A stretch of DNA of 20,511 nt from Selenomonadaceae bacterium. GTDB lineage: Bacteria > Bacillota > Negativicutes > Selenomonadales > Selenomonadaceae. The stretch's first letter is position 1. Every line of letters begins with the position of its first letter. The DNA lies in contig JAFSUE010000077.1 in assembly GCA_017445435.1 (NCBI GenBank), positions 1 to 20,511 of the forward strand, given 5' to 3'. Positions 1-6,235 of the stretch are shown one piece after another. The position numbers and the translations under genes are program-made. The notes under the pieces are model-generated. The model made no database searches and was not told the origin of the DNA. It worked only from the letters and a program-made list of their open reading frames with translations.

Positions 1-9
1 CGAGAGGAG

Positions 10-34
10 GTGTTATTAAATGCTTGAAGCGATT
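10..34 (+). repeat. Direct repeat A, over the toxin translation start
   Basis: This 25-base copy spans the end of the ribosome site, the ATG and the first codons of the small peptide. It matches positions 207-230 except for one missing A and one G-to-A change. An antisense RNA made from copy B would therefore pair with this translation start, as the DRa/DRb repeats do in the pAD1 par locus. Confidence 0.8.
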
Positions 35-103
35 GCGGCTATAGCAGTGAACGTCGTGTCGATCCTCATTGGAACGTACATTTACGACCGCTGGTTCAAG
101 TAG
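20..103 (+). CDS. Small hydrophobic peptide, probable Fst-like type I toxin
   Basis: A 27-residue peptide beginning MLEAIAAIAVNVV and ending YDRWFK. One hydrophobic helix covers about residues 4-21 and is followed by a short charged, aromatic tail. This size and order resemble the Fst/Ldr-type membrane toxins of Firmicutes, which are thought to insert into the cytoplasmic membrane. A strong ribosome site (GAGGAGG, positions 4-10) lies about nine bases before the ATG. The mRNA ends at the hairpin at 165-199, and a predicted antisense RNA runs toward it from a consensus promoter at 258-286. The promoter of the peptide gene is outside the window. The toxin role is inferred from size, topology and locus layout; I cannot show sequence homology. 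An unrelated small membrane peptide is the alternative. Confidence 0.68.
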   Translation: MLEAIAAIAVNVVSILIGTYIYDRWFK

Positions 104-164
104 CAGAAAATTTTTCCAGTTGCCCTTGAAAATCGGATTCACTAACCGATTAGGCTAAACGAAG

Positions 165-199
165 ACCCCGCACAGTTCACTACGCTGTACGGGGTTTTT
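165..199 (+). terminator. Intrinsic terminator of the toxin mRNA, shared hairpin
   Basis: ACCCCGCACAG (165-175) pairs with CTGTACGGGGT (185-195) with one mismatch around a nine-base loop. Five T follow on the plus strand. Flanking CGAAGA and TCTTCG can extend the stem across a bulge. In the minus direction it may stop the antisense RNA less efficiently. Confidence 0.85.
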
Positions 200-206
200 C
201 TTCGTT

Positions 207-230
207 GTGTTATTAATGCTTGAAACGATT
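207..230 (+). repeat. Direct repeat B, inside the antisense RNA
   Basis: A 24-base near-copy of positions 10-34, on the far side of the shared hairpin. It includes an ATG that would open a ten-codon frame (MLETILSVVN, then stop) resembling the start of the toxin, but no AGGAGG precedes it. It may be the pairing segment of an antisense RNA, a remnant of a duplicated toxin gene, or both. Confidence 0.8.
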
Positions 231-257
231 TTATCTGTTGTCAATTAAGACACTTTA

Positions 258-286
258 ATTATAAATTTTTATTCCGTTTCTGTCAA
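258..286 (-). promoter_or_regulatory. Perfect consensus sigma-70 promoter, antisense RNA
   Basis: On the minus strand, TTGACA (286-281), a 17-base spacer and TATAAT (263-258) give an exact consensus promoter. It sits over the last codons and stop of the restriction-methylation gene and fires toward the small toxin locus. So strong a promoter fits the constant high output expected of an antisense antitoxin. Confidence 0.85.
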
Positions 287-2953
287 CTTTTTGTACATTT
301 CAATTAGCGCCGCCAAAATTTCTTCTTCACTCAAATTTTCTGCAAATCCATACGCCGCCATTACCGCCGCGTCATTTTTTTTATGCGCCAATCTCAATTC
401 GCGCGGCATTAAATTTTCGTCGTACAAGTCCGCCAAACTTGATTCAGCAAATTTTTTTCGCACTTCCAATATTTTTTCTGCCGTCGCGCTGATTTTTTTC
501 ACGTTTTCTTCCGTCGCCTCGCAAAATGGAAAATTATTATAAATTATCGTCGCCGAATATCTAAAGCGCATTTCCAATCTGCCGCAAAAAGTTTTTGTCC
601 ACGCCATATGAACTGAACTTGTCAAAATTCCAAATAAATATAAATCTGCGTTTTCAATAAAAAAATTTGGACTTACTGTAATAAAATTTTTATCTAAAAA
701 TCCAATCGGAATATATTTTCTTTTTTCTGATGAAAGTTGAGGAAAAAATAAAAAATTTTTAGGATTATTTTGTTCACGAAATAAATGTGGAATTTCAGCT
801 AATTTTTGTCTATCAGGTGCGCCTTTTAATCTATCTTCACGACATTTTTTAATTCTTTCGTAAATCGGAGGAATTTTTTTAATTTCAGAAGGAGTTGCAT
901 TAACTAACCAAAGACAATATCTTTTTTTATTATGTAAAAATTCTTCAGCACCGATTAAAATTTTTATAAATTTTTCTGATTCTGGATATTTTGAAATTAA
1001 AAAATTTTTTTCGTCTTCGGATAAAATTAAATTTCCGCCGTCAGCAGGACGATTTCCAGCAAACATTTTTGGAATAAAATTTTGCAGAGGCTTGGAGCGT
1101 TTTTGCAAAAAAATATCAGGAGCGTCGAGTAAATAGCCGTTAATGTGATTTACGAAAATTTTTTTGCCATTTTCGACGAAAAATTTTTTATCGGAATTTT
1201 TTAAAGAAAAGCCGATGATGACGCAATGAACCGCCGCCATATTTTCAGATTCGCTGTTCCACTTGAAAGTTTTGAAGGCAAAATTAATTTCGCCAGCTAA
1301 GTTTCTCCAGAGTATACCGACCTGTTCGCCCTGCGTAATTGAATTTGTCGACACAAAAGCGCACTGACTTTTAGTTAGCTTAAATTCGTTTAGAAAGTCA
1401 GAAGTTTTTTTGTACCAGGCGGCGACGTAGTCCAAATTGCCGAAATTTTTAACATTGGCGAAAATAAATTTCATATCGGCTTTTTGCGCGGAGGTCTGAA
1501 AAGTTTTGCCGACGAACGGCGGATTGCCGAAAATAAAATTAATATTTTGCGGCAAAAATTCATTCCAATTCATACGCAAGGCGTTACCTTCAAAAATATT
1601 CGCGTAAGTTTTCAGCGGCAGAAAATCTAAGTTGCGGTGAATAATTTCCTGCGTTTCATTTTTCATTTGAAGATCGGCGATCCACAAGGCAGTTTGCGCG
1701 ACGGCAACGGCAAAATCGTTAATTTCGACGCCGTAAAATTGCGCGATAGATACTTTAATGGGGTTGTAAAATTCGCCAATCAAAATATTTTCGCCGAGAA
1801 GTTTTTTAAGAATTTCATTTTCAAGGCGACGAAGGCTGATAAAAGTTTCAGTTAAAAAATTTCCGCTACCGCAGGCAGGGTCGAAAAATTTTAAATTAGC
1901 AATTTTGTCTTGGAATTTGAGGAGATTTTTTTTTCCGCGAATATTTTTAAATTCTTCGTGCAAGTCGTCAAGGAAAAGCGTATCGATAACTTTATGAATA
2001 TTTTCGACGGAAGTATAATGCATACCGCCAGCGCGACGCGTGACAGGGTTTAACGTCGATTCAAATACAGCGCCAAAAATCGTGGGAGAAATGCCGCTCC
2101 AATTAAAATTAGCGGCTTCGTCGAACAAAAGATTTTTAATTTCATCGTTAAAGTTGGGGATTTCAATATCATTTTCAGCGAAAAGTCCGCCGTTTACGTA
2201 CGGAAAAATTTTTAAGTTGTCGTCAAGGTACGGGTCACGCAAATTTTCAGGAGTATTTAAAATTTTGAATAAATCTTGCAAATCGCGGCGAATATTGCGG
2301 GATTCGCGCAGATAATCGGTAAAGATTTTATTTTTAAAAATGCCAGCGGATTCGGCGTAAAGGCAAAAAACTAGTCGAACGCAAAGTTTATTGAGACTTT
2401 GCAACGATTCATCGGAATTTGGATTGATATAACTTTTTTTGAGTGCGTCGTAAATTTTGCCGACAATTTCGCCAGCTTTTAAAGAAATTTCAAGTTCAAG
2501 GCGAATTTTAGTTTTATTTTTGTCAATGAGGAAGTCGAAGGCTTTAAATTTTTGCGGAAGTTCAGCGATAGAAATTTTTATCGGTTCGGCAAGCGTTTCC
2601 ATATCGTAAATAAAAAAATCTGCGAAGTTGCAGACAATAATTTTTTGCGGGTGCATAGAGACGGGAAGTCCCGCGATATATTTTTGTGCTTGTTCGTAAG
2701 GTTTAAGCGGCGAAAAATTTTCAGTGAAAGATTTTTGCTCGACGATAACTTTAGTATCGGGGAAAAAAGCGTCTATGAAATTTGTATGTTGAAGTTTGAC
2801 TGGAACTTCAAATTTTACAAAATTTTCGCCGTCGGTAATGTCGAATACGTCGCGCAGAAAATTTAGCCAAAAAGTTTGCGATTCGCCTTTTTCGTAGCCG
2901 CGATTTTTCCAAGTTCTTACAAAATTTTTGATGTTGATATTGTTTGCAGACAA
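269..2953 (-). CDS. MmeI-like type IIL/IIG restriction-methylation enzyme
   Basis: A single-chain restriction endonuclease and adenine methyltransferase of about 894 residues, close to MmeI in length and order. Near the N terminus lies a PD-(D/E)xK-type nuclease motif, IDAFFPDTKVIVEQKS, with D61 and E72-Q-K74. The methyltransferase follows: GMHYTS (about 310-315), motif I DPACGSGNF (358-366) and motif IV NPPF (477-480), typical of N6-adenine enzymes. The target-recognition domain is expected around 600-790, then a C-terminal part. In this family one protein modifies one strand of an asymmetric site and cuts some 20 bases away; its target cannot be read from sequence. I chose TTG at 2953 because AAAGGTGGG lies seven bases before it; the upstream GTG at 2965 would lie inside that ribosome site. 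It follows tsaC by 27 bases on the same strand, so it may be co-transcribed with prmC-tsaC. Confidence 0.88.
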   Translation of the reverse strand: MSANNINIKNFVRTWKNRGYEKGESQTFWLNFLRDVFDITDGENFVKFEVPVKLQHTNFIDAFFPDTKVIVEQKSFTENFSPLKPYEQAQKYIAGLPVSMHPQKIIVCNFADFFIYDMETLAEPIKISIAELPQKFKAFDFLIDKNKTKIRLELEISLKAGEIVGKIYDALKKSYINPNSDESLQSLNKLCVRLVFCLYAESAGIFKNKIFTDYLRESRNIRRDLQDLFKILNTPENLRDPYLDDNLKIFPYVNGGLFAENDIEIPNFNDEIKNLLFDEAANFNWSGISPTIFGAVFESTLNPVTRRAGGMHYTSVENIHKVIDTLFLDDLHEEFKNIRGKKNLLKFQDKIANLKFFDPACGSGNFLTETFISLRRLENEILKKLLGENILIGEFYNPIKVSIAQFYGVEINDFAVAVAQTALWIADLQMKNETQEIIHRNLDFLPLKTYANIFEGNALRMNWNEFLPQNINFIFGNPPFVGKTFQTSAQKADMKFIFANVKNFGNLDYVAAWYKKTSDFLNEFKLTKSQCAFVSTNSITQGEQVGILWRNLAGEINFAFKTFKWNSESENMAAVHCVIIGFSLKNSDKKFFVENGKKIFVNHINGYLLDAPDIFLQKRSKPLQNFIPKMFAGNRPADGGNLILSEDEKNFLISKYPESEKFIKILIGAEEFLHNKKRYCLWLVNATPSEIKKIPPIYERIKKCREDRLKGAPDRQKLAEIPHLFREQNNPKNFLFFPQLSSEKRKYIPIGFLDKNFITVSPNFFIENADLYLFGILTSSVHMAWTKTFCGRLEMRFRYSATIIYNNFPFCEATEENVKKISATAEKILEVRKKFAESSLADLYDENLMPRELRLAHKKNDAAVMAAYGFAENLSEEEILAALIEMYKKLTETE

Positions 2954-2980
2954 AAAATTTCCCACCTTTCCAAAAAATTG

Positions 2981-4000
2981 TTAAGCCTTAATCAAAGTAG
3001 CCGCCTTCCGCAGACGATTCATAATTGCAACGCCTAAGCCGTTATCGTCGACGCCTTCAGCTAAAATAATCTGCGCGGGCAAATCGTCAAAAGTTCTAAG
3101 TGATTCGTACAGATTGGCGGCAATAGATTTTAAATCGCCGCGTCGACCGTAAGGCACTGGAAAAATTTTTTCAGCGTCAAGGTTGTTAATAAGTTCGTGA
3201 CTAGCCATAACGCCGACAGATTTATTTTCAGCGCGGAGATTTTTAATTTCACGGCGGAAAATTTTTTCAAGTTCATCAGGCGTCGAAGTTTCAATCAGCG
3301 TCAAAGGAACTTTCGGCGCGTAATGCGTGTACTTCATACCGGGAGCGCGTGGCTTGGCGGCATTTGACGGAGCAACTTTAATTTCGCCGAGAATTTCTTC
3401 AAGCATTTCTTTAGTGACAGCGCCAGGACGAAGAATTTCAGCAACAGGTGAAGTAACGTCAACGATAGTTGATTCAACGCCGAATTGACAGTTGCCGCCG
3501 TTCAAAATAATTTCGATTTTACCGCGCAGATCATTATAAACAGCTTGCGGCGTAGTTGGGCTAGGTCTGCCAGAAAGGTTTGCACTAGGCGCGGCGATTG
3601 GACAATCAGCGGCTTTAATCAGCGCCCTTGCAACGTCATTGTCAGGAAATCTTACTCCGACGGTTGCAAGTCCACCAGTGACGGCATCGGGTACAAATTT
3701 AGTTTTCGGCAAAATAATTGTAAGTGGACCAGGACAAAATGCCGCGAAAAGTTTTTCAGCCGCAGGTAAAATTTTAGCCGCGCGTTCAACTTGTGCTAAG
3801 TTTGCAAAGTGAAGAATTAGCGGATTGTCAGACGGGCGACCTTTAGCCGTGAAAATTTTTTTACAAGCGGTTGAGTTCAAGCCGTCTGCGCCGAGTCCAT
3901 AAACAGTTTCAGTAGGGAAGGCGACAAGTTCACCTGCGCGGATTAATTTTGCCGCCCGTTTAATATTTTCGCGTGTTGGTAGTAAAATTTCAGTCTTCAT
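2981..4000 (-). CDS. tsaC: L-threonylcarbamoyladenylate synthase (Sua5/TsaC type)
   Basis: Makes threonylcarbamoyl-AMP from threonine, bicarbonate and ATP, the first step of the t6A37 modification of ANN-decoding tRNAs. The N-terminal YrdC-like domain shows LVAFPTETVYGLGA and KGRPSDNPLILH. The linker PRAPGMKYTHYAP and a further 110 or so residues form the Sua5 C-terminal domain, so this is the long Sua5 form (339 residues), not the short TsaC form. I chose ATG at 4000, giving the usual family start MKTEILLP; an upstream TTG at 4024 would add eight residues and has a poorly spaced ribosome site. The gene overlaps the end of prmC by 11 bases, which suggests translational coupling. The prmC-tsaC pair is common in Firmicutes. 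Confidence 0.95.
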   Translation of the reverse strand: MKTEILLPTRENIKRAAKLIRAGELVAFPTETVYGLGADGLNSTACKKIFTAKGRPSDNPLILHFANLAQVERAAKILPAAEKLFAAFCPGPLTIILPKTKFVPDAVTGGLATVGVRFPDNDVARALIKAADCPIAAPSANLSGRPSPTTPQAVYNDLRGKIEIILNGGNCQFGVESTIVDVTSPVAEILRPGAVTKEMLEEILGEIKVAPSNAAKPRAPGMKYTHYAPKVPLTLIETSTPDELEKIFRREIKNLRAENKSVGVMASHELINNLDAEKIFPVPYGRRGDLKSIAANLYESLRTFDDLPAQIILAEGVDDNGLGVAIMNRLRKAATLIKA

Positions 4001-4835
4001 AAGTAGCGATAACAACTCTTTCAATTCCTGCTAAGTCACGAACAATTTCAATGTTGGTAAAATTTTTCGCGAACAAATTTTTAACGGCGTCAGCTTGATT
4101 GATACCAATTTCGACGGCTAAAAATCCACCGTTAAATAAAAAATTTGGCGCGTCGTCAGCAATTTTCCTGTAAAAGTTCAAGCCGTCAACTCCACCGTCA
4201 AGCGCAATTTGTGGTTCGCGTTGAACTTCATCTTGCAACGTCGATAAATCTTTCGTGGGAATGTACGGCGGATTGGAAATTACGGCGTGAAATTTTTTCC
4301 CGCGCAGAGGTTCAAATAAATTGCCGACGTGAAAAATAATTCTGTCATCGACGCCAAATTTTTCCGCATTGAAGGTTGCACAGTCGATAGCGTCCTTTGA
4401 AATGTCGACGGTTGCCGCCGTAGAATTTTTTAGATATTTTAAAATTGAAACGCAAATTGCGCCGCTACCCGTGCCAATGTCGGCGAAGGTAGGATTTTTA
4501 ACGGCGGAAAGTTTTTCAATGGCAAATTGCGCTAAAATTTCAGTATCGGGGCGCGGAATTAAAACGGCAGGCGTCACGACAAAATTTAAGCCCATAAATT
4601 CGCGTTGACCAGTAAGGTATGCGACGGGAATTTTTTTTATGCGCTGTTTAATAAGATTTTCAAAGCGGCTAACCTGCGCGGGAGTCAAACTTTTCACGGC
4701 GTCGACGTACAAGTAAAGGCGCTTGCAATTTAAAATGTGCGCCAACAAAACTTCAGCGTCAAGCCGCGCAGATTCAATCCCAGCGGCTTCAAGTTTTATC
4801 GTCGCACGTTGTAAAAGTTCGTTAATCGTATTCAT
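3990..4835 (-). CDS. prmC: Peptide chain release factor N5-glutamine methyltransferase
   Basis: Methylates the glutamine of the GGQ motif in release factors 1 and 2, raising termination efficiency. The 281-residue protein has the N-terminal helical substrate-binding domain with VAYLTGQREFMGL and IPRPDTE. The SAM-binding motif DIGTGSG is at 119-125 and the catalytic NPPY at 188-191. Both length and motifs are standard. The usual upstream partner prfA is absent: 257 bases of structured intergenic DNA precede this gene. No strong ribosome site was seen before the ATG at 4835. It overlaps tsaC downstream. Confidence 0.96.
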   Translation of the reverse strand: MNTINELLQRATIKLEAAGIESARLDAEVLLAHILNCKRLYLYVDAVKSLTPAQVSRFENLIKQRIKKIPVAYLTGQREFMGLNFVVTPAVLIPRPDTEILAQFAIEKLSAVKNPTFADIGTGSGAICVSILKYLKNSTAATVDISKDAIDCATFNAEKFGVDDRIIFHVGNLFEPLRGKKFHAVISNPPYIPTKDLSTLQDEVQREPQIALDGGVDGLNFYRKIADDAPNFLFNGGFLAVEIGINQADAVKNLFAKNFTNIEIVRDLAGIERVVIATYED

Positions 4836-4893
4836 AATTGCTATGTGGCGTTGAATAAGTAAGCGGGAAAAATTTTAAGCAAAAAATAAAGGT

Positions 4894-5002
4894 AAAAAGC
4901 GGCATTTCCCAGCGCCTCTGCAACCTTAAATTACTGCAACAAATGGGACGCGGTGAAATGTTTAAATTTATGAAAATTTATTCGTGGGCGCACAAATGCC
5001 GC
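4894..5002 (-). ncRNA. Structured element with long-range stem and U-run
   Basis: GCGGCATTT (4899-4907) is the exact reverse complement of 4994-5002, and GCGCC (4912-4916) pairs with GGCGC (4987-4991) just inside. Read on the minus strand, this 14-pair stem encloses about 70 bases and is followed at once by five U (4898-4894). It could be a small structured RNA with its own terminator, a long-loop terminator of the upstream gene, or a decayed miniature inverted-repeat element. No target-site duplication is evident. Within the loop the heptamer CTGCAAC occurs twice. Confidence 0.35.
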
Positions 5003-5016
5003 AATGTTTTCTTTTG

Positions 5017-5047
5017 CTTCTTTTCTTTTGCGCCAAAAGAAAAGAAG
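5017..5047. repeat. Perfect 14-bp inverted repeat
   Basis: CTTCTTTTCTTTTG and its exact reverse complement are separated by the three bases CGC. Neither side has a long T-run, so it is not a textbook terminator, though it would form a very stable hairpin on either strand. It lies between prmC and the secreted protein gene, next to two other inverted repeats. Confidence 0.8.
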
Positions 5048-5054
5048 TTTAATT

Positions 5055-5097
5055 AAAAAATAATTATTCAACAAGCTTTAGTTAAAAGCTAATTATT
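5055..5097 (-). terminator. Probable terminator of the secreted-protein gene
   Basis: On the minus strand AGCTTT-AAAGCT (5090-5085 with 5079-5074) forms an inner stem. AATAATTA (5097-5090, overlapping the stop codon) pairs with TAATTATT (5066-5059) as an outer stem, followed by a run of T (5060-5055). The stem is AT-rich, so strength is doubtful. Confidence 0.5.
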
Positions 5098-5719
5098 TGC
5101 TAACGTTGAGGGTCGACGCAGAATAAATGAACGCGTCAATTAATTCCTGCGAAAAATCTTGAGTCAGCAACTGCATTGAAACTCTATCGCCGTTTTTTGT
5201 ACGGAAGATGAGCATTGCAATTTGACTGTCAGCGGTAATTGTTTCGCCTTCATCAGTTGTAATTTCTTTAGCGGTAACCATAAAGACGCCTTTATTATCT
5301 TTGCCGATATTAGTTATCATTGCAGTATCAAGCGCGTTGACACTTTTTAAATATTCAATATAAGAATCTAAAGTTTTCTGGTCGTCTTTGTTGAAATTAG
5401 GCGCGTTTTGTTCGGGGAAGGCGTCAAGATTAATTCTGTAGCCCAAAACAACTTCTGGACCGTCATTCAAGAAAACGAGCATTTCGCCTTTTTCAGCAGG
5501 TTCATCAAATTTTAAATCGGTGACAGCTGCGGGCTGGAATGGACATTTAATCGTGTAACCGTAAGTGGTGCTTTTATATTCGACAAAATCTTTAACGGCT
5601 ATTTTAATATCTTCATTGTTTGAAGAAGTTGCCGCGTTAGTTGCAGGCGCATCTGCCGCAAAAGTTGTTGGGGAAAACAATGTAAAAGCAAGTGCCGCTG
5701 TTGCCAAAATTTTTTTCAT
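5093..5719 (-). CDS. Secreted protein of unknown function
   Basis: A 208-residue protein with a clear signal peptide (MKKILATAALAFTLFSPTTF, cleavage around residues 21-22). A short alanine- and asparagine-rich linker and a soluble domain of about 170 residues follow. The segment YKSTTYGYTIKCPFQPA, followed by alternating strands and a late FIYSASTLNV, recalls Mog1/PsbP-like or DUF1795 folds; that is an impression, not a demonstrated match. It has no lipobox and no second membrane segment. The ribosome site AGGAGG lies about nine bases before the ATG. It follows pncC by 42 bases, so it probably belongs to the rimO-pncC transcript. I do not recognise a function. Confidence 0.85.
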   Translation of the reverse strand: MKKILATAALAFTLFSPTTFAADAPATNAATSSNNEDIKIAVKDFVEYKSTTYGYTIKCPFQPAAVTDLKFDEPAEKGEMLVFLNDGPEVVLGYRINLDAFPEQNAPNFNKDDQKTLDSYIEYLKSVNALDTAMITNIGKDNKGVFMVTAKEITTDEGETITADSQIAMLIFRTKNGDRVSMQLLTQDFSQELIDAFIYSASTLNVSK

Positions 5720-5761
5720 AAAAAAATATCCTCCTATTTTCAGCTTGTAGCTTAAAAAATT

Positions 5762-6235
5762 TTATATGCTATTCACTACATCAATAACCATTTGCATTGC
5801 CGCTTCGCAAGCTTGATTTTTAATTTCACTACGACTGCCGCTGAAATTAAAAAGCTTAACAATAATTTGGCGTGAATCGCTGACTGAAATGTAAACCGTA
5901 CCGACGGGCTTTTCAGCCGTACCGCCGCTTGGTCCAGCAATGCCAGTAACGCCGACGCCTATATCAGTTTTGAAAAGTTCGCGAACATTCGCCGACATTT
6001 GCCGCGCAGTTTGTTCACTTACCGCGCCGAAATTTTTCAGCGTTTCAGCTTGAACTTTCAAGACGGAATTTTTAATTTCGTTTGAATATGAAACGATTGA
6101 GCCTTGCACGTAAGCTGAACTGCCTGAAACGTCCGTCAATCGCGAAGTTAAAAGCCCGCCCGTACAAGATTCTGCACAAGCTATCGTTAAATTTTTAGCA
6201 GTCAAAAGTTTTCCAAGTTCAATTTCTAAATTCAT
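5762..6235 (-). CDS. pncC: Nicotinamide-nucleotide amidohydrolase (CinA C-terminal type)
   Basis: Deamidates nicotinamide mononucleotide to nicotinic acid mononucleotide, recycling NMN formed by DNA ligase. The 157-residue protein consists only of the CinA C-terminal domain, with the signature CAESCTGGLLTSRLTDVSG (20-38) and GVTGIAGPSGGTAEKPVGTV (97-116). The N-terminal competence-damage domain (COG1058) found in full-length CinA is absent, which is also true of E. coli PncC. The ATG directly follows the rimO stop (TAAATG), indicating coupled translation. Its ribosome site (AAAGG) lies in the last rimO codons. Confidence 0.93.
   Translation of the reverse strand: MNLEIELGKLLTAKNLTIACAESCTGGLLTSRLTDVSGSSAYVQGSIVSYSNEIKNSVLKVQAETLKNFGAVSEQTARQMSANVRELFKTDIGVGVTGIAGPSGGTAEKPVGTVYISVSDSRQIIVKLFNFSGSRSEIKNQACEAAMQMVIDVVNSI

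Larger units (their letters stand above)
165..251 (-). ncRNA. Predicted antisense antitoxin RNA (RNA II-like)
   Basis: A transcript from the promoter at 258-286 would begin near position 251 and run left through direct repeat B (230-207) into the shared hairpin (195-165), giving about 85-100 nucleotides. It would be convergent with the toxin mRNA. It could pair with it at two places: the terminator stem-loop, which both share, and the toxin start region through the direct repeat. A further perfect stem on the toxin mRNA (131-136 with 146-151) precedes the terminator. The 5' end is estimated from promoter geometry. The 3' end is less certain, because the run of T after the hairpin is weak in this direction (TCTTCGTTT). 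Confidence 0.6.

Noticed and set aside
120..160. Possible tRNA fragment or attachment site from a small stem-loop
   Set aside because: There is one six-pair stem only, with no cloverleaf and no TTCGA arm; it fits better as part of the toxin mRNA.
239..244. A second TTGACA on the minus strand downstream of the antisense promoter
   Set aside because: No TATAAT-like box lies at 16-18 bases; the promoter at 258-286 has both boxes perfect.
4894..5047. Insertion sequence or transposon remnant
   Set aside because: There is no transposase coding sequence and no target-site duplication; the inverted repeats are better described as structured elements.
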